From an uncultured Muribaculaceae bacterium (GTDB taxonomy: Bacteria > Bacteroidota > Bacteroidia > Bacteroidales > Muribaculaceae): 55,076 bases of DNA. How positions within the stretch are numbered: position 1 is the first letter of the stretch; each line of letters starts with the position of its first letter. The stretch lies in the NCBI GenBank assembly GCA_945931475.1, contig CAMEPD010000005.1:1-55076 (forward strand), written 5' to 3'. Made by a program: the position numbers and the translations under genes. Shown in pieces: positions 47,789 to 55,076 of this stretch. A model generated the notes under the pieces. The model was not told where the DNA came from, did not search any database, and saw nothing but the letters and a program-made list of their open reading frames with translations.

Positions 47789-47832
47789 ACCGGCGGTTGC
47801 ACCCCACCAAACGGGTGCAGCCGCCGGTTTTC
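47789..47832 (+). terminator. Intrinsic terminator after the large secreted protein
   Basis: ACCGGCGGTTGCACCC pairs with GGGTGCAGCCGCCGGT (16 pairs, one G-U) around an 8-base loop, then TTTTCG. The T run is short. Confidence 0.75.
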
Positions 47833-48095
47833 GTATTCCGGTTGTCCTACCGCCAGCGTCGCCGCTCCTGCATGCCATAAACCCAGTCAACGACTGTCGG
47901 TTGAGAGAACAGTTGAAAACAGGGTAGAACCTGCGGTTGAAAACAGGCCCCGCGATTACGGAATTTTTTCTTGAATAAATTGCCGCTGTTTTGAAAAATT
48001 TGGCTAATTTTGTAGCGTAATGCATCCTGACGCAATACCATACCGGAAAACAACAATATTTCATAAATTTCACATCACTATTAAATCAAAACTTT
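47833..48095 (+). other. Leader region of the sdh operon
   Basis: No gene. It holds two exact GTTGAAAACAGG copies (47912-47923 and 47936-47947), a related degenerate copy just upstream (about 47899-47911), and the sdh promoter. The inferred 5-prime leader of sdhC is about 75 bases. Confidence 0.65.
47981..48012 (+). promoter_or_regulatory. Promoter of sdhCAB
   Basis: TTG (47981-47983), 21 bases, then TAATTTTG (48005-48012). The -7 box is a perfect match and the spacing is slightly long. Confidence 0.7.
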
Positions 48096-49088
48096 ATGTG
48101 GTTAACATCCTCATCCATAGGTAGGAAATTCGTCATGGCCCTGTCCGGCGCTTTCCTTGTCCTATTCGTGACGTTTCACGCGTTGATGAATGGCGTAGCC
48201 ATCTTCTGGCCCACCGGCTACAATATGGTCTGCGAGTTCCTCGGCGCCAACTGGTATGCGCTCGTTGGCTCCTTAGTGCTCGGTGCTGTTGTCATTCTCC
48301 ACATCGTTTACGCCATCTGGCTGACCCTGCAGAACCGCGCCGCCCGCGGTCACGAACGTTACAACGTAACCTCGCGTCCGCCTCAGGTTGAATGGGCTTC
48401 GAAGAACATGCTCATTCTCGGCTTCGTGATCCTCGCCTTCCTTGGTCTTCACCTGGTGAACTTCTGGGCCAAGATGCAGCTCGCCGAAATCTGCGGTACT
48501 CCTGCCGCCGAGCCCATGGAAATCAACGGTCAGTCCGTAGCCGTTTCGCCTGCCGCCGGTACCTACTTCCTGCAGCAGACTTTCTCCAACGGTATCTTCC
48601 TGGCATGCTACATCGTGGCCTTCATCGCACTGTGGTTCCACATGACTCACGGTTTCTGGTCGATGTTCCAGAGCGCCGGCTGGGATAACCGCACTTGGCT
48701 CCCCCGCCTCAAGACTATCGCCAACTGGTACACCACCATCATCATCGCTCTGTTCGTTGCCGAGGCTATCGTGTTCGCCGTTCAGGCCAAGAGCGACTAC
48801 TACACCACCAACGACAAGCTTCAGGAGCAGTACATCGAGATGGCCGAGGGTCACAGCGGCGCTGAAAGCACCGTAGCTATCACCGACAAAGCCACTCCCT
48901 GCGGTATGCCCGAATGCGACAACCCTGCCTGCACTCCCGACTGCACATCAGCCGTTTGCGGCAACCCCAACTGCGAGAAGATGAAAGCCGCAGCATGCCC
49001 CGACAAGGGCAAGGATTGCCCTAATGCCGCCGCCGGCAACTGTCCCAACGCAGGCAAATGCCCCAACGCTAACGATACTATTAACTAA
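48096..49088 (+). CDS. sdhC: Succinate dehydrogenase/fumarate reductase cytochrome b558 subunit with Cys-rich tail
   Basis: Protein of 330 aa; usual family length is about 220-240. Five hydrophobic helices (about 12-38, 53-78, 103-125, 163-190, 206-230) carry candidate haem-ligand histidines H28, H69, H119 and H182/H185, as in di-haem b558 subunits. The core anchors the flavoprotein and iron-sulfur subunits and moves electrons to or from quinone. From about residue 250 an extra tail follows with ten cysteines (269, 274, 279, 283, 288, 293, 301, 308, 316, 322) and several CPN words. The tail resembles a metal-binding segment; its function is unknown. sdhA starts 16 bases downstream. Confidence 0.88.
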   Translation: MWLTSSSIGRKFVMALSGAFLVLFVTFHALMNGVAIFWPTGYNMVCEFLGANWYALVGSLVLGAVVILHIVYAIWLTLQNRAARGHERYNVTSRPPQVEWASKNMLILGFVILAFLGLHLVNFWAKMQLAEICGTPAAEPMEINGQSVAVSPAAGTYFLQQTFSNGIFLACYIVAFIALWFHMTHGFWSMFQSAGWDNRTWLPRLKTIANWYTTIIIALFVAEAIVFAVQAKSDYYTTNDKLQEQYIEMAEGHSGAESTVAITDKATPCGMPECDNPACTPDCTSAVCGNPNCEKMKAAACPDKGKDCPNAAAGNCPNAGKCPNANDTIN

Positions 49089-49104
49089 TAACCGCTGATC
49101 AGAA

Positions 49105-51132
49105 ATGGCAGATCTCAAGAAATTAGAGGGTATGATCGACTCTACCCCCATCATGAAGGATTACGCGGACATCGAATCTTCGAAACTCCCCGAATACCAG
49201 ATTGACTCCAAAATCCCCGAAGGTCCCGTAGCTGAGAAGTGGACCAACTACAAAGCTCACCAGAAACTCGTTAACCCCGCCAACAAACGCCACCTCGACA
49301 TCATCGTGGTCGGCACAGGTCTGGCCGGCGCATCAGCCGCCTCGACCCTGGGCGAAATGGGCTTCAACGTTTACAACTTCTGCATCCAGGATTCACCCCG
49401 CCGCGCTCACTCCATCGCCGCCCAGGGTGGTATCAACGCCGCCAAGAACTACCAGAACGACGGCGACTCGGTGTACCGTCTCTTCTACGATACCGTAAAG
49501 GGCGGCGACTTCCGCTCACGCGAAGCCAATGTATACCGCCTGGCCGAAGTTTCGAACAACATCATCGACCAATGCGTGCAGCAGGGTGTTCCCTTCGCAC
49601 GTGAATACGGCGGCCTGCTGGCCAACCGCTCGTTTGGTGGCGCTCAGGTATCGCGTACATTCTACGCCAAGGGGCAGACCGGCCAGCAGCTGCTGCTCGG
49701 CGCCTACGCCTCGCTCAACCGTCAGATCGAGAAAGGCACCGTCAAGAGCTTCGTCCGCCGCGAAATGCTCGACATCGTCATCATCGACGGCCGTGCACGC
49801 GGTGTAATCATGCGCAACCTCATCACCGGCGAAATCGAACGCTACGCCGCTCATGCCGTGGTACTTGCCACCGGCGGTTACGGCCGTGCTTTCTTCCTGT
49901 CGACCAACGCTATGGGCTGCAACGGTTCGGCCGCCATCCAGGCTTTCCGCAAAGGCGCTTACCTGGCCAACCTCGCATTCACCCAGATTCACCCCACATG
50001 TATCCCAGTTCACGGCGAAGACCAGTCGAAGCTCACCCTGATGTCGGAGTCGCTGCGTAACGACGGCCGCATCTGGGTTCCCAAGAAGAAAGAGGACGCC
50101 GAAGCCATCCGCGCCGGCAAGAAGAAACCTACCGACATTCCCGACGAAGACCGCGACTTCTACCTGGAGCGCCGTTACCCCGCTTTCGGTAACCTCTGCC
50201 CCCGCGACATCGCTTCGCGTGCCGCCAAGGAACGCTGCGACGCCGGTTTCGGCGTAGGTACCGGCAACGCTGTTTACCTCGACTTCAAGTATGCCATCGA
50301 CCGTCTGGGCAAGCAGGTGGTAGCCGACCGCTACGGCAACCTCTTCGACATGTACCAGATGATCTCCGATGACAACCCCTACGAGACCCCGATGATGATC
50401 TTCCCGGCATCGCACTACACCATGGGCGGTATCTGGGTTGACTACGAGCTGCAGACCTCCATCAAGGGCCTCTTCGCCATCGGCGAATGCAACTTCTCCG
50501 ACCACGGCGCAAACCGCCTCGGCGCATCCGCTCTGATGCAGGGCCTCGCCGACGGTTACTTCGTGCTCCCCTACACCATGCAGAATTACCTCAGCGACCA
50601 GATCAAGGTGCCTCGCTTCAGCACATCGGCTCCCGAATTCGACAAGGCTGAGAAGGGTGTGCGCGACCGTATCGCACGTCTGATGGCCATCAAGGGCACC
50701 AAGTCACCCGACCAGATCCACAAGAAACTCGGTCATGTGATGTGGAACCTCGTAGGTATGGGCCGTACCCTCCAGAGCCTCGTCAAAGCCATCGACGAAA
50801 TCGCCGCCATCAAGAAAGAATTCTACAGCGACCTCCGCATCGTAGGTAAGGCCGACGACCTCAACACCGAGCTCGAGAAGGCTCTCCGCCTCGAAGACTT
50901 CCTCGAAATCGCTCGCATGATGGCCATCGACGCCCTCCACCGCAACGAATCGTGCGGCGCACACTTCCGCGAAGAGTACCAGACCGCCGACGGCGAAGCC
51001 GCTCGTAACGACCAGGACTACATGTATGTAGGCTGCTGGAAGTTCACCGGCGAAGATGAGAAGCCCGTGCTGCTCAAAGAGCCCCTCAAATACGAGGCCA
51101 TCAAGGTTCAGACTCGTAACTACAAATCGTAA
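49105..51132 (+). CDS. sdhA: Succinate dehydrogenase/fumarate reductase flavoprotein subunit
   Basis: Protein of 675 aa. The FAD dinucleotide fold is [20 protein letters not shown] (about 65-84). The covalent FAD histidine is H102 in [18 protein letters not shown]. Substrate-site residues are in [14 protein letters not shown] and [13 protein letters not shown]. In Bacteroidales this complex mostly works as fumarate reductase at the end of the succinate fermentation pathway, so the reverse direction is likely. It is the middle gene of sdhC-sdhA-sdhB. Confidence 0.96.
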   Translation: MADLKKLEGMIDSTPIMKDYADIESSKLPEYQIDSKIPEGPVAEKWTNYKAHQKLVNPANKRHLDIIVVGTGLAGASAASTLGEMGFNVYNFCIQDSPRRAHSIAAQGGINAAKNYQNDGDSVYRLFYDTVKGGDFRSREANVYRLAEVSNNIIDQCVQQGVPFAREYGGLLANRSFGGAQVSRTFYAKGQTGQQLLLGAYASLNRQIEKGTVKSFVRREMLDIVIIDGRARGVIMRNLITGEIERYAAHAVVLATGGYGRAFFLSTNAMGCNGSAAIQAFRKGAYLANLAFTQIHPTCIPVHGEDQSKLTLMSESLRNDGRIWVPKKKEDAEAIRAGKKKPTDIPDEDRDFYLERRYPAFGNLCPRDIASRAAKERCDAGFGVGTGNAVYLDFKYAIDRLGKQVVADRYGNLFDMYQMISDDNPYETPMMIFPASHYTMGGIWVDYELQTSIKGLFAIGECNFSDHGANRLGASALMQGLADGYFVLPYTMQNYLSDQIKVPRFSTSAPEFDKAEKGVRDRIARLMAIKGTKSPDQIHKKLGHVMWNLVGMGRTLQSLVKAIDEIAAIKKEFYSDLRIVGKADDLNTELEKALRLEDFLEIARMMAIDALHRNESCGAHFREEYQTADGEAARNDQDYMYVGCWKFTGEDEKPVLLKEPLKYEAIKVQTRNYKS

Positions 51133-51155
51133 AACCACCCACTCTGATAATAAAA

Positions 51156-51911
51156 ATGGAAAATACTATTAGCGTAAACCTCAAGATTTGGCGTCAGCGT
51201 GGGCCCAAAGAACCCGGTCAGTTCGTCAAATATCACCTTGACAACGTTTCCACCGGCTCATCGTTCCTCGAAATGCTCGATATGCTCAATCAGCAGCTCA
51301 TCGACCGTAACGAAGAACCCGTGGTATTCGACAACGACTGCCGCGAAGGCATCTGCGGTATGTGCTCCCTGTACATCAACGGCCACCCCCACGGCCCCGT
51401 CCAGGGCATCACTACCTGCCAGCTGCACATGCGCAAATTCAACGACGGCGACGAAATCACCATCGAGCCGTGGCGTTCGGCTGCTTTCCCCGTTATCCGC
51501 GACCTTATGGTCGACCGTCACGCATTCGATAAGATTCAGCAGGCCGGCGGTTACGTATCGTTCAACTGCGGCGGTGCCCAGGATGCCAACTCGCTCCCCA
51601 TCTCGAAAGCCGTTGCCGACGAAGCAATGGACTCGGCTACCTGCATCGGTTGCGGCGCCTGCGTGGCAGCCTGCAAGAACGGTTCGGCCATGCTCTTCGT
51701 TTCGGCCAAAGTCAGCCAGTTCGCCCTCCTGCCCCAGGGTCAGGTTGAGCGCAAACGCCGCGCCAAAGCAATGGTGGCCAAGATGGACGAACTCGGTTTC
51801 GGCAACTGCACCAACACCGGTGCCTGCGCCGCCGAGTGCCCCAAGAACATCTCGTTGAGCAACATCGCTCGCCTCAACCGCGAATTCATCAAGGCCAAAG
51901 TCAAAGACTGA
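51156..51911 (+). CDS. sdhB: Succinate dehydrogenase/fumarate reductase iron-sulfur subunit
   Basis: Protein of 251 aa. The N-terminal ferredoxin domain has the 2Fe-2S ligands in [16 protein letters not shown] and, further on, TTCQL. The C-terminal domain has [15 protein letters not shown] and [17 protein letters not shown] for the 4Fe-4S and 3Fe-4S clusters. It links the flavin site to the cytochrome b subunit. A terminator follows about 30 bases after the stop. Confidence 0.96.
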   Translation: MENTISVNLKIWRQRGPKEPGQFVKYHLDNVSTGSSFLEMLDMLNQQLIDRNEEPVVFDNDCREGICGMCSLYINGHPHGPVQGITTCQLHMRKFNDGDEITIEPWRSAAFPVIRDLMVDRHAFDKIQQAGGYVSFNCGGAQDANSLPISKAVADEAMDSATCIGCGACVAACKNGSAMLFVSAKVSQFALLPQGQVERKRRAKAMVAKMDELGFGNCTNTGACAAECPKNISLSNIARLNREFIKAKVKD

Positions 51912-51941
51912 TTCCCTGAATCCCCACGCCCCACATTATAT

Positions 51942-51978
51942 AAAGGCGATGTGTCTCCCGGCACACCGCCTTTATTAT
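51942..51978 (+). terminator. Intrinsic terminator of sdhCAB
   Basis: AAAGGCGATGTGT pairs with CACACCGCCTTT (one bulge) around a short loop, followed by ATTATTT. Confidence 0.75.
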
Positions 51979-52125
51979 TTGTCCGGTAAAAATCTTTGTT
52001 CCGGCGGTAACCTTTAGGGAACCATTTCATCAAGATCTCCCCGGGATGCGGCTCCAAGGGTACACGGGTTACGAAATATGGCAAAATGACACAAAAATTC
52101 ACACATTAACATCTTTTAACAGCTG

Positions 52126-52160
52126 TTTGACGCATCCCTCGTAGATTTTAAATACTTTTG
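52126..52160 (+). promoter_or_regulatory. Candidate promoter of the small secreted protein gene
   Basis: TTTG (52126-52129), 23 bases, then TACTTTTG (52153-52160). The spacing is longer than usual. Confidence 0.5.
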
Positions 52161-52226
52161 CATCTATATAACCGCCAAACAGCCAATTCATACATTTCTA
52201 TAAAAACACCTTAAAATATTAATCGG

Positions 52227-52691
52227 ATGAGAAAATTATTACTCTCACTCTCACTGCTGGTCATAGCGCTCGTGGCGTCGGCTGCCACCGAAACCGCCCT
52301 GAGAGTCAATCTCCTGTCAGGCGAACCGGTGACATTCCTCCTCTCAGGGAAGCCCGAGGTTTCGTTTTCCGGCGACAAGTTGCAGATTACCGACAACGCA
52401 CATCCGGCAGGGATTTTCCTGGAATTCAACAACATAGCTCACCTTGATTTCGCCGAGGTGTCGGCTATCAACAAGAGCACCTTCGATGCCGGTATCATAG
52501 TGACTTACGACCGTGGACGCGTTGACTTCGCCAACATTCCCTCAGGCACGGAGGCCTCGGTATTCACCCTCGATGGCCGTTGCGTAAACCGCACAAGCGC
52601 CGATGGAAGCTACTCGGTGTCGCTAAGCGACTTTGCCCCGGGCATCTACATCGTGCGCGTCGGCAACATCGTCACCAAAATCCGTCTCTAA
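52227..52691 (+). CDS. Small secreted protein with T9SS-like C-terminal tail
   Basis: Protein of 154 aa with a signal peptide (MRKLLLSLSLLVIALVASAA). An N-terminal module of about 65 residues (LRVNLLSGEPVTFLLSGKPE, VSFSGDKLQI) resembles the start of the following gene product (MRIHLADGTSITQP). The last 70 residues end in FAPGIYIVRVGNIVTKIRL, a type A T9SS sorting-like ending. There is almost no passenger domain between the two parts. The function is not known. The next gene starts 26 bases downstream on the same strand. Confidence 0.7.
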   Translation: MRKLLLSLSLLVIALVASAATETALRVNLLSGEPVTFLLSGKPEVSFSGDKLQITDNAHPAGIFLEFNNIAHLDFAEVSAINKSTFDAGIIVTYDRGRVDFANIPSGTEASVFTLDGRCVNRTSADGSYSVSLSDFAPGIYIVRVGNIVTKIRL

Positions 52692-52717
52692 CCGCTTAAA
52701 CCACTAAACAATTCATC

Positions 52718-54082
52718 ATGAAGAAGATATATATCCTGGCGCTTGCCGCAGCAGCAGCCATCATCCCCGCGCAGGCTCAGCAGAAAGTAATGCGCATCCA
52801 TCTCGCCGACGGCACCTCAATAACCCAGCCGGTCAGCAATGTCACAAAAATTACATTCGAAGGTTCCGAGGAGCCGGGGCCAGACGAACCCACCGAAAAG
52901 TTGGTTGACCTCGGTCTCTCCGTGAAGTGGGCGACTTACAATATGGGCGCCACACGTCCTTCCGAAGGGGGTAACTTCTACGCTTACGGCGAAATCGAAC
53001 CCAAGGACGACTACACTATCGACAACTACAAATGGGCGTACTGGGATTACAACGACTGGGACTGCGACCCCTGGGAACAGTACCTCAAGCTCGGCGCCAC
53101 TATCACCGGCTCGTATTACGATGTGGCCCACATGAAGTGGGGCGACCAGTGGCGTATGCCCACCAAGGCCGAATGCGAGGAGATGCTCAACAACTGCACA
53201 TGGGAACTCGCCACCGTCGACGGCGTCAAGGGTATCCTCGGCACCTCGACCATCAATGGCAATACAATTTTCTTCCCCTACGCCGGTAACAAGTTCGACG
53301 GACAGGCTACCCACCAGGGCACCAACGCATTCCTTTGGACGGCAACGGAATACGAGCAAGACGACATCACCGCAGAAGTCCGCAACTACCGAATGTGCAT
53401 CGACTCCAACTACCAGCTCGCATCGGGCTACGACTACCCCGAAGTAGGCTTCAACGTCCGCGCCGTCTACGGTCCGGCTCCTGAACCCGCAGCCCCCGAA
53501 ATCACCGCCCCCACCGCCGAAACCATGGTCGACCTCGGCCTGTCAGTCAAGTGGGCAGCCATGAACCTGGGCGCATCGAGTCCCACCGGCAAAGGTGCAT
53601 TCTTCTGCTGGGGCGAAACCTGGGAGAAACAGTACTCCCATTCATATAACTACAAGTACTTCAACCCCTACGACGAAACATACGAGGACATCGGCGAAAA
53701 CATCTGCGGCAACGCGACCTATGACCCCGCCGCAAAATACTGGGGCGACGGATGGCGCATGCCCACAAAGGCCGAACTCGAGGAACTCATCAACAACTGC
53801 ACCTGGACCTACACCTCGTCGGGCGCTACCGTCACCGGCCCCAACGGCAACTCCATCTTCCTACCGGCCCTGGGCATGATGTCATACAAGGGCCAGCAGG
53901 CTCTCGGACGCGGTAGCGAAGAAATCAACTACCTGTCGGGCGAAACAGCCGACGCCACATCTGCAAACTGCTATTCGCTGGTATCCACCCGCAGCGGATA
54001 CGGTTCAAACTTCGCGACACCGTCGATCAGGACCTGGAGTGCCCGTGCCGGCGGCGTACAGGTTCGTCCAGTTCACGAATAA
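52718..54082 (+). CDS. Secreted protein with two FISUMP-type domains
   Basis: Protein of 454 aa with a signal peptide (MKKIYILALAAAAAIIPAQA). A short N-terminal module (KVMRIHLADGTSITQPVSNV) is followed by two paralogous domains of about 180 residues: LVDLGLSVKWATYNMGATRP (about 62 on) and MVDLGLSVKWAAMNLGASSP (about 269 on). Each repeats WGDQWRMPTKAECEEMLNNC-like sequence, the hallmark of Fibrobacter-succinogenes-major-paralogous (DUF1566-like) domains. They are abundant in gut Bacteroidales and of unknown function, probably surface adhesion or display. Confidence 0.8.
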   Translation: MKKIYILALAAAAAIIPAQAQQKVMRIHLADGTSITQPVSNVTKITFEGSEEPGPDEPTEKLVDLGLSVKWATYNMGATRPSEGGNFYAYGEIEPKDDYTIDNYKWAYWDYNDWDCDPWEQYLKLGATITGSYYDVAHMKWGDQWRMPTKAECEEMLNNCTWELATVDGVKGILGTSTINGNTIFFPYAGNKFDGQATHQGTNAFLWTATEYEQDDITAEVRNYRMCIDSNYQLASGYDYPEVGFNVRAVYGPAPEPAAPEITAPTAETMVDLGLSVKWAAMNLGASSPTGKGAFFCWGETWEKQYSHSYNYKYFNPYDETYEDIGENICGNATYDPAAKYWGDGWRMPTKAELEELINNCTWTYTSSGATVTGPNGNSIFLPALGMMSYKGQQALGRGSEEINYLSGETADATSANCYSLVSTRSGYGSNFATPSIRTWSARAGGVQVRPVHE

Positions 54083-54125
54083 TCCCTCACGGATGCGAGA
54101 CGCCTGTCGCGCACCTATAAAATAG

Positions 54126-54177
54126 TTAAGGACGATGTACAGCCACCGACAACCCGGCAACATCGTCCTTAATTTTT
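54126..54177 (+). terminator. Intrinsic terminator
   Basis: TTAAGGACGATGT pairs with ACATCGTCCTTAA (13 pairs, long loop), followed by TTTTTC. It ends the transcript of the two secreted-protein genes. Confidence 0.85.
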
Positions 54178-54220
54178 CACACGACTTCACTCACCGATAA
54201 TAATCAATAAAAGAACGAGT

Positions 54221-54718
54221 ATGAAAAGACTCAGTGTTATATGACTGCTTATAAGCCTTGTGGTATTCTCAGGCTATGCCAAGACTTCATCAGACGCCGG
54301 CAACAAGGCGCAGGCGACAGCCGCCGACACCCCCTCGACCGACATCAAAGGCGATTGGTTCGCGCAGATTGATATCCCCCAAAACGACCTGACAATCCTT
54401 TTGGAATTCAACATCACCGACGGACGAAACTGCGTGGTCACCGGCAAATGGTCAGATACAGTCAATCCGGCCCACACCGAGGAGGAATCGGGCCGCGCCA
54501 CCTACACATTGGACGGCAACCGACTGACAATCACCTTCCTGAACGCCGACGAAGTCATCGAGACCGACAATGTGTTCGACCTGGTTAACGTCTATGACAT
54601 CCGGCTTGAGAACGGCAGACTGACCATTGTCGACAACCCGCAGTTCCGCAACGTCGACGTAAATTTCGGCCGCGGATACGACAACCGCGGGTTCGCCAAA
54701 ATCATTTTCGACGACTGA
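54221..54718 (+). pseudogene. Secreted protein gene with in-frame TGA in its signal peptide
   Basis: ATG 54221 opens a signal-peptide-like frame (MKRLSVI, TGA at 54242, then LLISLVVFSGYA). The frame continues intact to 54718, for 165 codons. Either a Trp/Leu codon mutated to TGA, or the base is a sequence error, or translation starts later at GTG 54260 without a working signal peptide. The mature part is a small acidic beta-rich protein (TDIKGDWFAQIDIPQNDLTI, FLNADEVIETDNVFDLVNVY) of no family known to me. It resembles lipocalin-like META/DUF domains only loosely. Confidence 0.6.
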
Positions 54719-55027
54719 CGCACCGCCCCGTACCCCTTCCGCCGAATCCTCCGGAAACAATCCCCGAACCCTTCGTGAACCACAGCCTGATACCCTTTCC
54801 CGGAGGCTCTTGAAAAATGGAATAAAAATGGAATAACCGATTAAAAGGGCGAAAGTTGGGAAAATTGTTTGTGAATGCCACGGATTCTTTGTATATTTGC
54901 AGGCTGAAAATTAGGCGTTTGCGTCCCCACGGGTGCGGATGCCCTGTTTCGGCATTTATCAATTCGTTGATAACCAATCATTTACATGAAAAATTAATTA
55001 AACAATTCAAATATTTTTATCCAACAC
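54719..55027 (+). other. Intergenic region with a promoter
   Basis: 309 bases without a gene. CCTCCGG and CCGGAGG (about 54748-54808) form a distant inverted repeat of doubtful meaning. A consensus promoter lies at 54868-54899. Confidence 0.7.
54868..54899 (+). promoter_or_regulatory. Promoter of the gene at the right edge
   Basis: TTTG (54868-54871), 20 bases, then TATATTTG (54892-54899), a full consensus match. The leader to ATG 55028 would be about 120 bases. Confidence 0.8.
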
Positions 55028-55076
55028 ATGCAAAGCAAAGGAACCCTCGGAAGCATCATCGCCGGTGTTATCGCGA
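55028..55076 (+). CDS. 5-prime end of a gene, possibly secDF (cut by the window edge)
   Basis: Sixteen codons are visible: MQSKGTLGSIIAGVIA. Bacteroidetes SecDF proteins start with a similar M-Q-(N/S)-K/R-G sequence followed by a hydrophobic helix, and the strong promoter fits an essential gene. Too little is visible to be certain. Confidence 0.4.
   Translation, partial: MQSKGTLGSIIAGVIA

Larger units (their letters stand above)
51912..52226 (+). other. Intergenic region after sdhB
   Basis: 315 bases. It contains the sdh terminator (51942-51978) and a promoter candidate (52126-52160) for the next gene. No gene is supported. Confidence 0.7.

Noticed and set aside
22745-54244. Possible stop-codon reassignment (TAA and TGA inside frames)
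   Set aside because: All other genes end normally at TAA, TAG or TGA, and prfB with its TGA-dependent site is present. Local mutations or errors explain the cases better.

Overview
The window looks like a chromosomal segment of a Bacteroidales bacterium, most likely Muribaculaceae (family level inferred). Reasons: about 55 percent GC, repeated Bacteroidetes-type promoters (TTTG, about 20 bases, TAnnTTTG), few Shine-Dalgarno sequences, C-terminal type IX secretion (T9SS) style tails on secreted proteins, a b558-type succinate dehydrogenase/fumarate reductase, and a str-S10-spc-alpha ribosomal cluster with no tuf gene inside it. No tRNA, rRNA, CRISPR array or insertion sequence was found.

Left part (1-12.4 kb): greA, a HIT protein, a thioredoxin-fold lipoprotein without its cysteines and three family-2 glycosyltransferases run on the plus strand. 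They converge with a minus-strand run of five genes: four tandem paralogous polytopic membrane proteins with GT-C-like features, then an acyl-ACP thioesterase. Three of the junctions in this run are 4-base ATGA overlaps. This block probably builds or decorates a cell-surface glycan or lipid, but the function of the four paralogs is not known from sequence alone.

Middle (12.4-33.6 kb): the ribosomal protein super-cluster on the minus strand, in the order rpsL-rpsG-fusA-rpsJ-rplC-rplD-rplW-rplB-rpsS-rplV-rpsC-rplP-rpmC-rpsQ-rplN-rplX-rplE, a break, then rpsN-rpsH-rplF-rplR-rpsE-rpmD-rplO-secY-map-infA-rpmJ-rpsM-rpsK-rpsD-rpoA-rplQ. At the break a terminator follows rplE, a decayed Sel1-repeat gene lies on the opposite strand, and a new promoter candidate precedes rpsN. 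Another promoter candidate precedes rpsM. Several spacers in the cluster carry GC-rich hairpins and G runs. A strong intrinsic terminator follows rplQ.

Right part (33.6-55 kb): the str promoter with an adjacent array of seven 9-10 base repeats, a possible small RNA with its own terminator, a STAND/AAA-type ATPase with a duplicated promoter-like element, prfB with its +1 frameshift site, an LTA-synthase-like sulfatase-fold enzyme next to a PAP2 phosphatase, asd, a CPA2 antiporter, a 1562-residue secreted Fn3/choice-of-anchor-J protein, the sdhCAB operon (SdhC carries an unusual ten-cysteine tail), two secreted proteins, a secreted-protein gene broken by a stop in its signal peptide, and the first codons of a gene that may be secDF.

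Most interesting: the GT-C quadruplet, the cysteine-rich SdhC tail, the split ribosomal operon with its antisense pseudogene, and the candidate small RNA beside the str promoter.
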